DNA of 47,249 bases from Desulforegulaceae bacterium (GTDB lineage Bacteria > Desulfobacterota > Desulfobacteria > Desulfobacterales > JACKCP01): assembly GCA_034006035.1 (NCBI GenBank), contig JAVETN010000017.1, forward strand, positions 1 through 47,249, in the 5' to 3' direction. Numbering within the stretch: the stretch's first letter is position 1; each line of letters opens with the position of its first letter. Position numbers and translations under genes: made by a program. Of this stretch, positions 33,770-41,152 are shown one piece after another. Below the pieces are notes generated by a model, which did not search any database, had not been told where the DNA came from, and saw nothing but the letters and a program-made list of their open reading frames with translations.

Positions 33770-34936
33770 ATGATGAAATCATGGCCGTCATATACAGAAG
33801 AAGAAGCAGAAGCAGTAAAACAAGTGCTTTTATCCAACAAGGTAAACTACTGGACAGGGGAAGAGTGCAGAAAGTTTGAGGATGAATTTGCAGCCTATTG
33901 TAACTGCAAATATGGTGTTGCACTTGCCAACGGTACGGTTGCCATAGATTTGGCCCTGAAATCTCTTGGTATTGGCCCTGGACATGAAGTTGTTGTAACA
34001 CCGCGTACTTTTCTTGCTTCTGCAAGCTGTGTTGTAAATGCTGGTGCTATTCCTGTTTTTGCCGATGTTGACCTTGTTTCACAAAATATTACTCCAGAAA
34101 CTATTGAAAAAGTAATAACAGATAAAACAAGAGCAATTATCTGTGTTCATGTCACTGGTTGGGCTTGTGAGATGGACGGAATTATGAATCTTGCAAAGGA
34201 ATATAATCTTAATGTTATTGAAGACTGTGCACATGCACATGGAGCAAAATATAAAGGTATTCCTGTTGGAAGTTTTGGAGATGTTGCTGCCTGGTCCTTT
34301 TGTCAGGATAAAATTATGACTACAGGCGGTGAGGGCGGAATGCTTACCACAAATAATAAAGAAATATGGGAAAGGGCATGGTCATATAAAGATCACGGCA
34401 AATCATGGAAAGCTGTATATAAAAAGGATCATCCCCCCGGGTTTAAGTGGTATCATGAAGATTTCGGTACAAACTGGCGAATGACAGAAATGCAGGCTGT
34501 TTTAGGAAGGATTCAGCTTAAAAAACTTGATTCATGGGTTGAACAGAGACGAAAAAATGCTTGTTTTTTAAATGAAAGTTTTAAAGAAACAGATGGGATA
34601 AGGGTTACAATTCCTCCTGAACATATTTATCATTCTTATTATAAGTATTTCATTTTTGTTGAACCTGAAAGGTTCAGGCTTAGATGGGACAGGCACAGGA
34701 TGATGATGGAAATATTAAAACACGACATTCACTGCATGAGCGGCGGAGTGTGTCCTGAAGTTTACCTTGAAAAAGCTTTTGAAAAACATGGTCTTATGCC
34801 TGAGAATAGACTTGAAAATGCAAAAGAGCTTGGAGAAACCAGTCTTATGTTTCTTGTTCATCCAACTTTATCAGAAGCTGATATGGAAGTTACAGCAGGT
34901 GTTATTAAATCTGTTACTCAAAAGTCCTTTAGATAA
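33770..34936 (+). CDS. DegT/DnrJ/EryC1/StrS family PLP aminotransferase
   Basis: The 388-residue fold-type I aminotransferase has the PLP Lys181 in CQDKIMTTGGEGGML, the DCAHAHGAKYKG motif upstream and FGTNWRMTEMQAVLGRIQLK downstream, standard for sugar aminotransferases that act on UDP- or dTDP-4-keto-6-deoxy sugars. Two adjacent start codons (ATGATG) follow a short gap from wbpL. No matching 4,6-dehydratase is next to it except capE, whose product is committed to L-FucNAc, so the keto-sugar substrate is unclear. A terminator follows 30 bp after the stop. Confidence 0.85.
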   Translation: MMKSWPSYTEEEAEAVKQVLLSNKVNYWTGEECRKFEDEFAAYCNCKYGVALANGTVAIDLALKSLGIGPGHEVVVTPRTFLASASCVVNAGAIPVFADVDLVSQNITPETIEKVITDKTRAIICVHVTGWACEMDGIMNLAKEYNLNVIEDCAHAHGAKYKGIPVGSFGDVAAWSFCQDKIMTTGGEGGMLTTNNKEIWERAWSYKDHGKSWKAVYKKDHPPGFKWYHEDFGTNWRMTEMQAVLGRIQLKKLDSWVEQRRKNACFLNESFKETDGIRVTIPPEHIYHSYYKYFIFVEPERFRLRWDRHRMMMEILKHDIHCMSGGVCPEVYLEKAFEKHGLMPENRLENAKELGETSLMFLVHPTLSEADMEVTAGVIKSVTQKSFR

Positions 34937-34966
34937 TAATAAAAAAATCTTTTAAGTGTTATTTTT

Positions 34967-35002
34967 CAGGCTCCCGATTTCAAATTGGGGGCCTGTTATT
35001 TT
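34967..35002 (+). terminator. Terminator-like hairpin after the aminotransferase gene
   Basis: Imperfect inverted arms (CAGGCTCCCGATTT at 34967-34980 and AAATTGGGGGCCTG at 34982-34995) form a stem with a few G-T or mismatched pairs, then TTATTTTTG. It is likely to end the wbp/aminotransferase transcript. Confidence 0.75.
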
Positions 35003-35341
35003 TGTGGCAGCTTGAGTCTGCTGGTTCCTAAACTCTTGCTTGGGAACCCACGTCTTAGATAAAGTAAGGGGTCAAGTCTAGGTTTGACTCATTTGTTGGA
35101 AAAGGTGTAGGGGCTGATTCAATATCCGCCCTGTTTTTTGTTTATGAAAAGGGCAGAAATGGATTCTGCACCTACGGCGTTTCCATTAAGAATACGTATT
35201 CGTGAGTGCTTTATTGTGTAGCTTCCTAAGGGAATGCGAGGCAGGATATGACCGACGATCTTGATATTTAAAGACATAATTGTTAAAATATTTTAAATGA
35301 ATACGAAATATAATGCATTATTAGTAAAAGGGTAAATAATT
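35003..35341. repeat. Gene-free stretch with dispersed repeats
   Basis: Holds a degenerate REP-like copy at about 35022-35050 (CTGGTTCCTAAACTC..GCTTGGGAACC), a GGGGTCAAGTCTAGGTTTGAC string at 35069-35087 (related to 35831-35847), and an imperfect inverted repeat at 35105-35176 with GTAGGGGCTGATTC and its complement-like right arm GGATTCTGCACCTACG. The left arm matches the hairpin family at 8598-8675. I see no gene. Confidence 0.65.
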
Positions 35342-35530
35342 ATGAATACTGTAAAAAAAGAAGTTATTTCATTGCTTGAGACACTTCCGGATGAATGTAC
35401 AATAGAAGATATTCAATATCATTTGTATGTTGCTGGAAAAATACAGAAGGGTATTCATAGGGCTAAAACTGAAGGAACACTCAGCCAAAAAGAAGTTGAA
35501 AGGAAATTCAGCCGGTGGACTTCACAATAA
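35342..35530 (+). CDS. Putative antitoxin of a ParE-type module
   Basis: The 62-residue protein is of the small helix-rich antitoxin type, with VKKEVISLLETLPDECTIED and YHLYVAGKIQKGIHRA resembling antitoxin components beside RelE/ParE toxins. It has no recognisable ribbon-helix-helix signature, so the family is uncertain; the assignment rests on overlap with the downstream toxin gene by 16 bp. AAAGGG precedes the ATG. Confidence 0.75.
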   Translation: MNTVKKEVISLLETLPDECTIEDIQYHLYVAGKIQKGIHRAKTEGTLSQKEVERKFSRWTSQ

Positions 35531-35817
35531 GCTGGTCTCCAGAAGCTGTTGAAGATATTGAATTAATAGCAGATTACATTGCAAGAGACTCTGAATTTTA
35601 TGCCCGCTCAGTTGTATCAAATATACTTAATGTTTCTCGTAGCATCCCTGAGCAACCTTTTGCTGGCAGAATTGTTCCGGAATTTAATGATAACACTATC
35701 AGGGAACGTTTTGTTTATAGTTATCGCCTGATATATACAATTGATGGTTCAATTATCACAATGATTGCTATTATTCACGGTAAAAGATTGCTTGATAATG
35801 TTCCTGATAGATTTTAA
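35515..35817 (+). CDS. parE: ParE/RelE family toxin
   Basis: The 100-residue protein has the ParE toxin pattern: ISWSPEAVEDIELIADYIAR at the N-terminus, GRIVPEF and the C-terminal RERFVYSYRLIYTIDGSIIT, MIAIIHGKRLL motif. ParE toxins inhibit DNA gyrase, RelE toxins cleave mRNA; the YRLIYTI..IHGKR end favours the ParE side. The start is GTG at 35515 within the antitoxin gene. It lies between the biosynthesis part of the polysaccharide locus and the wzz-like gene. Confidence 0.88.
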   Translation: MDFTISWSPEAVEDIELIADYIARDSEFYARSVVSNILNVSRSIPEQPFAGRIVPEFNDNTIRERFVYSYRLIYTIDGSIITMIAIIHGKRLLDNVPDRF

Positions 35818-36043
35818 ATCCCAGTTGAAGGGGAGGGGTCAAGTCTACGCTTATTTACATTCTCAAGTTGGAGCTTGGGAACAAGCCGGGCCATCCAAAT
35901 TATATTTCCAAGCTGGGACGGACCATCCAAACAAATTGTTGTGATTGACAAAGGTTTGGTTTAGGGATAATTGAAACGGGTTGTGTGCAAATGATAATTT
36001 AACTTATAATAATTATAGGAATTTAAGGTTTTTTAATTAGCTA
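35818..36043. repeat. Dispersed repeats upstream of wzz
   Basis: Contains GGGGTCAAGTCTACGC (35832-35847) matching the string at 35069, a REP-like half palindrome at 35860-35883 (TTCTCAAGTTGGAGC, TTGGGAACA) and a degenerate TTTCCAAGCTGGGACGGACC at about 35907. No gene is seen. Confidence 0.55.
35945..35971 (+). promoter_or_regulatory. Possible sigma-70 promoter upstream of wzz
   Basis: TTGACA (35945-35950) is a perfect -35 and GATAAT (35966-35971) matches -10 at five of six positions. The spacer is 15 bp, shorter than the optimum, so this is only a candidate. It is about 70 bp before the wzz start. Confidence 0.35.
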
Positions 36044-36847
36044 ATGAATAATCTACCCGCTAATCAAAGCAATGAGCATTGTAGAGAATATTATGAAGAT
36101 GAAATTTCTTTAATAGATGTTTCAAAAATAATAATTAAAAGATGGAGATGGTCTTTAGGAGCATTTCTTTGTTTTCTTCTTGGAACATTTTTTTTGCTTT
36201 TTTATCCGGGAGCCAAAATTGTTACCTTGGATTATGTCTCAATATATAAGGCTGCAGAAAGTTCACCTGGTTCTCCAATAATATCTTTAGAATCAACAGG
36301 AGAAAAAGCAGAGCTATATTATATAGGCTTGGTTGTTCAAAATTTTATTGAACAGAAAAAAGTTGAAGAGCTTCCTTTTAAAATTGAAGTAGAAACTTCA
36401 GATCCTTCAGGCTTTGTGGTTATTAAATCTTCAGCTTCTGAAAATGATAAAGAAAAATTAAATGAGATTAAAGAATCACATAAAGAACTTGTGGAATTAA
36501 TTTTTAAAGAAGAATCTATTTTAATAAATCATAAAAAGGAAATTTGGGAAAGAAATCTTAAAAATGCTAAACAAGCTCTTGAAATGTTAAAAACTGCCCA
36601 AAGTTTAAATGCTGTGGAACTTTCAGCAAAATATATGGATCAGATAGTTAAGTTTGAAAACGATTTGTCAGGCTTGCGTTCAGGAGAAATTCTTCAGCTT
36701 GCCTATGGAAATAAGCCTGAAAGTAAAAAAAAGCTTATAGGAGCACTTGGTATAATGAGCGGGTTTTTTATGGCTTTGATTATTCCGTTTTTTGTTGAGT
36801 TTTTTATAAGTGTTAGGCAAAGTCTTAAGGAAGAAGAAAATAATTAA
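36044..36847 (+). CDS. wzz: Wzz-type chain-length determinant (polysaccharide co-polymerase)
   Basis: The 267-residue inner-membrane protein has an N-terminal cytoplasmic motif EISLIDVSKIIIKRWRWSLG, a first membrane helix (about residues 35-54), a mostly helical periplasmic domain, and a second membrane helix near 230-253 (IGALGIMSGFFMALIIPFFV), the hairpin layout of Wzz proteins (PF02706). Wzz sets O-antigen chain length with Wzy. It is smaller than typical 320-350-residue Wzz proteins, as the periplasmic domain is short. It carries no C-terminal tyrosine kinase domain. A strong terminator follows. Confidence 0.85.
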   Translation: MNNLPANQSNEHCREYYEDEISLIDVSKIIIKRWRWSLGAFLCFLLGTFFLLFYPGAKIVTLDYVSIYKAAESSPGSPIISLESTGEKAELYYIGLVVQNFIEQKKVEELPFKIEVETSDPSGFVVIKSSASENDKEKLNEIKESHKELVELIFKEESILINHKKEIWERNLKNAKQALEMLKTAQSLNAVELSAKYMDQIVKFENDLSGLRSGEILQLAYGNKPESKKKLIGALGIMSGFFMALIIPFFVEFFISVRQSLKEEENN

Positions 36848-36874
36848 ATTTAAAATTTTATTATTAAATTAATT

Positions 36875-36905
36875 GGGCGGTAATTTGTTTACCGCCTTTT
36901 TTTTT
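36875..36905 (+). terminator. Rho-independent terminator after wzz
   Basis: A perfect stem GGCGGTAA (36876-36883) with TTACCGCC (36889-36896), a 5-nt loop and a run of nine T. The convergent cysQ gene ends just beyond it; the flanking AT-rich sequence on the other side could also serve the minus strand. Confidence 0.92.
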
Positions 36906-36912
36906 ACTTTTT

Positions 36913-37722
36913 TTATTTTACAACAAAGTTTGGGTTTAAAAGGTTTTTTTTGTTATAAATAAGGCTTTTACCTGATTCAAGATTTTTAACTTCAAGTCCA
37001 GCCCCTTCACAAACACAATGACCTGCTGCTGTGTCCCATTCCATTGTTGGTCCAGTTCTTGGATAAACATGGGCAAGGCCTTCAGCAATTTTACAAAATT
37101 TAAGGGAACTTCCAGCTGATATAAAATTTACTTTTCCATGAATTTTTTCTTTTTCTTTAATAAATTTTTTTAGTTCATCATTTTGATGTGATCTTGTTGC
37201 AATTATTGTATATTCTTTTGGTTTTGTTTTTGGAGACAAAACTTTGGCAGTTTTTATAAAATCTTTTAAATTTGATTTTAAATCTTTATTTTCAGATATA
37301 TTTTCAATTTTATAGGATTTTTTATCATAGCCAAAATAAAGGGTTTTAAGTACAGGAAGATAAACAACCCCTGCAATGGGTTTGTTTTTATTTATAAGAG
37401 CTATATTTACTGTAAATTCATTGTTTTTTTTCAAAAATTCTTTTGTTCCGTCAAGGGGATCTACTAAAAAATAATAGTCCCAGTTTTTTCTTTTTTCATA
37501 TTCAATGTTTTTTCCCTCTTCACTTAAAAGAGGGATATTTATTTTTTGCAAATGATTTTTAATAATTTTGTCTGCTTTTTTGTCAGCTATTGTTACAGGT
37601 GAATTATCAGATTTTTTTTCTATTTCAAAATCTGATTTTGGGTCATTGTAAATTTCCATTATTTTATTGCCGGCTTTTATTGCGGCAATTATTGATTCAT
37701 AAACGCAGTTTTCAATATTCAA
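36913..37722 (-). CDS. cysQ: 3'(2'),5'-bisphosphate nucleotidase (CysQ type)
   Basis: The product hydrolyses 3'-phosphoadenosine 5'-phosphate (PAP), the by-product of PAPS-dependent sulfation, to AMP and phosphate. The 269-residue inositol-monophosphatase fold protein has the metal-binding sequences LLSEEGKNIEYE (Glu), DPLDGTKEF (Asp-Pro-Leu-Asp-Gly-Thr) and EWDTAAGHCVCEGAG. The start is TTG at 37722, supported by AGGAG at 37731-37735 on the minus strand at eight-base spacing; no ATG lies near. It is convergent with the polysaccharide locus and next to lpd. Its proximity to two sulfotransferase genes is suggestive, but it also serves general sulfur metabolism. Confidence 0.9.
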   Translation of the reverse strand: MNIENCVYESIIAAIKAGNKIMEIYNDPKSDFEIEKKSDNSPVTIADKKADKIIKNHLQKINIPLLSEEGKNIEYEKRKNWDYYFLVDPLDGTKEFLKKNNEFTVNIALINKNKPIAGVVYLPVLKTLYFGYDKKSYKIENISENKDLKSNLKDFIKTAKVLSPKTKPKEYTIIATRSHQNDELKKFIKEKEKIHGKVNFISAGSSLKFCKIAEGLAHVYPRTGPTMEWDTAAGHCVCEGAGLEVKNLESGKSLIYNKKNLLNPNFVVK

Positions 37723-37730
37723 AATATTAT

Positions 37731-37735
37731 CTCCT
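37731..37735 (-). promoter_or_regulatory. Ribosome binding site supporting a TTG start
   Basis: AGGAG on the minus strand, eight bases upstream of TTG at 37722. It is the only good Shine-Dalgarno near the 5' end of cysQ and decides the start. Confidence 0.75.
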
Positions 37736-37747
37736 GTTTATTTAAAT

Positions 37748-39157
37748 TTATCCGTGAAGTTTTATCCCTGAAAGTTTAAGTCCAGCCTCCATAATTATTT
37801 CTGATAAAGTGGGGTGGGCATGAACAGAATTTGCAAGTTCTTCATAAGATAAATTGTTTTGAACCATTAAGGCTGCTTCTCCGCATAAATCAGAAGCATT
37901 TGGCCCTATTAAGTGAGCTCCTAAAATTTTGTTTTTATTTTTATCTGCAACAAGAATTGCCTCTCCTGAAATTTCTCCAATTGAATGGGCTTTTCCAGAT
38001 GTCCTGAAAAGGACTTTTTCTGTAAAAGGTTTATATCCTTTTTCTTTTGCTGTTTCTTCAGTTTCACCTATAAATCCAATTTCCGGGGAAGTGAAAATAG
38101 CAGAAGGAATTTTTGAATAATCAAGCTTTGTAAACTTGTTTCCAGAAATTTTTTCAGCACAAATTCTTCCTTCAAAATATGCAGTGTGGGCCAGCATGGA
38201 AAAATCAGGGCCCAAAATATCTCCTATGGCATAAATGTTTTTACAAGTTGTTTCATAATTTTCATCAACAATTATATATCCTGATTCATTGGTTTTAATA
38301 TCTGCTTTATCAAGTTTAAGTTTACTTGTCATTGGTGTTCTTCCTGTGCAGACTGCAATTTTTTTGCAACTAATTTCATTTGTTTTTGCTTTTGTATTGC
38401 TGGGAATTGTTTCAATTATAAAGCCTGAATCTGTATTTTCTTTAATTTTAGCAAGTGAATTTGTAAAAACCTTTATTTTTTGTTTTTTAAATTCTCTTTC
38501 AAGATTTTTAGAAATATCTTTATGAAGATTTTTTATGGGAAGAAGTCTTTGTTTTTCTTCAATTAGATATACTTTTGATCCAAGTGAAGACAAAATTGAG
38601 GCAAATTCACATCCTATTATTCCTCCTCCAATAATTGCAATTGATTCTGGAATATAATCAAGTTTTAGAAGGTCATTGCTTGATAAAATATTTTTATGGT
38701 CAAATTCAAATCCTTTAAGCTCTTTTGTTTTAGTTCCTGCTGCAATTATAAGTTTTTTAAAATTTATTTCTTTTTCTTTGGTATCAGTTTTTATATTAAC
38801 AGAGTTTTTCCCTGAAATTGAAGCAAATCCATTTATAATTTCTATTTTATTGTTTTTTAAAAGAGATTCTAATCCCTTTTTTTGAATATTTATAATTTTA
38901 TTTTTTCTATTTTGAAGCTTAGCCATATTAAATTTTGGGCTATTGGTTAATTCAATCCCAAAATCATCAAAATCATTTGTTTTTTTAAATAATTCAGCAC
39001 TTGCCTTAAAAATTTTAGAGGGAATACAGCCTTGGTTTAAGCAGGTTCCTCCAAGGGAATCTTTTTCTATTAAAATTACTTTATTTCCAAGTTGGGAAGC
39101 TCTTATTGCTGCTATATATCCTCCCGGGCCTCCGCCAATTATAATTATATCTGACAT
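37748..39157 (-). CDS. lpd: Dihydrolipoyl dehydrogenase (L protein)
   Basis: The product reoxidises dihydrolipoyl-H protein with NAD+. The 469-residue flavoprotein has an FAD-binding N-terminus (IIGGGPGGYIAAIRASQLG), the redox disulfide in GGTCLNQGCIPSK (Cys40 and Cys45), a second Rossmann motif (IIGGGIIGCEFASILSSLG) and the C-terminal active-site HAHPTLSE. It is divergent from gcvT with a 182-bp gap, so the two sides of the glycine-cleavage genes probably use opposed promoters. cysQ follows 25 bp downstream on the same strand. Confidence 0.95.
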   Translation of the reverse strand: MSDIIIIGGGPGGYIAAIRASQLGNKVILIEKDSLGGTCLNQGCIPSKIFKASAELFKKTNDFDDFGIELTNSPKFNMAKLQNRKNKIINIQKKGLESLLKNNKIEIINGFASISGKNSVNIKTDTKEKEINFKKLIIAAGTKTKELKGFEFDHKNILSSNDLLKLDYIPESIAIIGGGIIGCEFASILSSLGSKVYLIEEKQRLLPIKNLHKDISKNLEREFKKQKIKVFTNSLAKIKENTDSGFIIETIPSNTKAKTNEISCKKIAVCTGRTPMTSKLKLDKADIKTNESGYIIVDENYETTCKNIYAIGDILGPDFSMLAHTAYFEGRICAEKISGNKFTKLDYSKIPSAIFTSPEIGFIGETEETAKEKGYKPFTEKVLFRTSGKAHSIGEISGEAILVADKNKNKILGAHLIGPNASDLCGEAALMVQNNLSYEELANSVHAHPTLSEIIMEAGLKLSGIKLHG

Positions 39158-39339
39158 TTTTTTCCTAGTGTTTTAAAATTAATTGATAAATTAACAAAAG
39201 TTTGAAATATCTGAATTGTTTATTCTAAATTAAAAATTAAGTAAATATTTTAGATTTTATTTATTTAAACTATAAAATTGTTTAATTCTAAAGTCAGAAT
39301 AAAATTTGAGCTGATCCGGGATTTTTAAAAGGAGAAATA

Positions 39340-40614
39340 ATGGTAAAAAAAACAAAGATAAACAGCCGCCACCATGAAATGGGAGCAAATATGGCTGAGT
39401 TTGGCGGATATGAAATGCCTTTGTGGTATAAAACAGGGGCAAGAGATGAGCATATTTCAGTTTTAAGGGCTGCAGGTATTTTTGATACTTCCCATATGGC
39501 TTTTGTAAATGTTTTAGGAACCAATGCTCTTGAGCTTTTGCAAAAAACTTTTTCAAAGGATTTAAATGCTTGTATTGGCCCAAATAAGCTTCCCATTGCA
39601 GATAAAAGATGTGTTTATGGAGTTTTTTTAAATGAAACGGGTCATGTAATTGACGATGCTATTGTTTATAAATTTGCAGATAACAATTATGCTGTTGTTG
39701 TAAATGCGGGTATGGGCCGGGAAATAGCAGCTCATCTTGAAAAATATAAAGAAAATCTTGATGTAAAAATTATAGATTATTCAGATAATCTTGGAAAATT
39801 TGATATCCAGGGGCCTTTATCAGGAATAATTGTAAAATCTTTAATTAATCATCCAAAGGAAGTTTTTGATGGTTTTGTTTATTTTTCACACAAAGGTCAT
39901 TTTGATAAATCTGTTCCAACTTCCTATGAAGTAACTTTAAAAGGCAGTAATATTCCAATTCTTCTTTCAAGAACAGGTTATTCAGGAGAATTTGGTTTTG
40001 AAATTTTTGTAGACCAAAAATATTTTCTTGAAGTCTGGGATCTTTTTGTTGAAGAAGGAAGAATTTTTGAGCTTACTCCCTGCGGTTTGGCAGCCAGAGA
40101 TTCATTGCGGGCTGGAGCAGGTCTTCCACTTTCACACAAAGATATTGGAAACTGGCCATATATTAATCATCCCTGGGAGTTTACCCTTCCTTTTACTGAT
40201 AACAAAAAAGGTTTTGGAAAAGAATTTGTTGGAAGCAAAGTTTTATTAAATTCTGATTATAAATATCACACTTATGCTTTTGTAGGTTCTGATTTAAGAA
40301 AAGTAAATCCTGAAGATGCTGTTGTTGTAGATGAAAATAACATTGAAATAGGCAGGATTTTAACTTGTGCCACTGATTTGGGCATAGACTGGGCCAATGG
40401 CAAAATCTTTTCTATTACAAGCCCTTTGGATTCTGGAAAGCCGCCTGGGTTTAGTCCTCGGGGATTAAGATGTGGATTTGTTCATGTTGATAAAAAATTA
40501 AATTTTGGCGACAAGGTTTATCTTAAATCCAAAAAAAGAAAACTTGATGCAATTATTGTAAATGAAATAAGACCCCACAAAACTGCTAGAAGGAAAATTA
40601 GTTCTATGCCTTAG
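39340..40614 (+). CDS. gcvT: Aminomethyltransferase (T protein of the glycine cleavage system)
   Basis: The product transfers the methylene group from aminomethyl-H protein to tetrahydrofolate and releases ammonia. The 424-residue protein has the GcvT domain with EFGGYEMPLWYKTGARDEH at the N-terminus, GIFDTSHMAF, the VIDDAIVYKF segment with the catalytic Asp, RTGYSGEFGFEIFV, and CGLAARDSLRAGAGLPL, then the C-terminal barrel domain ending in RPHKTARRKI. It is about 55 residues longer than typical GcvT, mainly in the middle. A clear AAAAGGAGAA ribosome binding site precedes the ATG. I looked for a glycine riboswitch in the 182-bp upstream gap and see none. Confidence 0.93.
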   Translation: MVKKTKINSRHHEMGANMAEFGGYEMPLWYKTGARDEHISVLRAAGIFDTSHMAFVNVLGTNALELLQKTFSKDLNACIGPNKLPIADKRCVYGVFLNETGHVIDDAIVYKFADNNYAVVVNAGMGREIAAHLEKYKENLDVKIIDYSDNLGKFDIQGPLSGIIVKSLINHPKEVFDGFVYFSHKGHFDKSVPTSYEVTLKGSNIPILLSRTGYSGEFGFEIFVDQKYFLEVWDLFVEEGRIFELTPCGLAARDSLRAGAGLPLSHKDIGNWPYINHPWEFTLPFTDNKKGFGKEFVGSKVLLNSDYKYHTYAFVGSDLRKVNPEDAVVVDENNIEIGRILTCATDLGIDWANGKIFSITSPLDSGKPPGFSPRGLRCGFVHVDKKLNFGDKVYLKSKKRKLDAIIVNEIRPHKTARRKISSMP

Positions 40615-40619
40615 GGGGA

Positions 40620-40740
40620 TTTGGGTAATGGGCAGAGCCAGAGCTTGGGAACCAGCAGGCTTTGATTCAAGTATATGAAATAACAGAGTTTGTTTGCCCA
40701 GATTCATAGGGCTAGCAAATTAATCATCAGACTTCATACC
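40620..40740. repeat. REP-like repeat inserted between gcvT and gcvH
   Basis: The 142-bp gap holds a REP-like palindrome arm GAGCCAGAGC/TTGGGAACCAGCAGGC at 40634-40660 followed by the spacer motif found in the 45.7-46.2 kb array (ATATGAAATAACAGAGTTTG, CAGATTCATAGGGCTAGCAA, TTAATCATCAGAC). Thus most of a repeat unit sits inside the gene cluster, just upstream of the gcvH ribosome binding site. Confidence 0.8.
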
Positions 40741-40756
40741 TTAAAGGAGAAAAAAA

Positions 40757-41149
40757 ATGAAAGAAATAAATGAACTTAATCTGCCTGAAAACATATTTTA
40801 TACAGATCAGCATGAGTGGGTTGAAACAGGTGAAGTGGTAAAAGTTGGAGTTTCAGATTATGCCCAGGATCAGCTCGGAGATATTGTTTTTGTTGAGCTT
40901 CCTGAAGTAGGTGATTCTTTTGAAAAAGGTGATGAATGCGCAACTCTTGAATCTGTAAAAGCTGTTTCTGAGATTTATTGTCCGGTTTCCGGTGAAGTTG
41001 TTGAAATAAATGAGGCTTTAGAAGATGAACCAGGTCTTATAAATGAAGATCCCTATGAAAAAGGCTGGATGTTTAAAGTAAAAGTTGAAGGTTCCATTGA
41101 CGGACTTATGGACAAAGCCGCTTATCTTGCCATGCTTAAAGGAGAGTAA
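40757..41149 (+). CDS. gcvH: Glycine cleavage system H protein
   Basis: The lipoyl carrier protein of the complex. The 130-residue protein has the conserved HEWVETGEVVKVGVSDYAQD and GDIVFVELPEVGD, then the lipoylated Lys68 in TLESVKAVSEIYCPVSGEVV. The C-terminal DEPGLINEDPYEKGWMFKVK is typical. An AAAGGAGAAA ribosome binding site precedes the ATG. lipA and lipB at the end of the cluster would attach and make the lipoyl group. Confidence 0.96.
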   Translation: MKEINELNLPENIFYTDQHEWVETGEVVKVGVSDYAQDQLGDIVFVELPEVGDSFEKGDECATLESVKAVSEIYCPVSGEVVEINEALEDEPGLINEDPYEKGWMFKVKVEGSIDGLMDKAAYLAMLKGE

Positions 41150-41152
41150 ATA

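Noticed and set aside
39158..39339. Glycine riboswitch before gcvT
   Set aside because: The region is AT-rich and lacks the conserved glycine aptamer core (GGAGAG and CCGAAGGGG-like elements).
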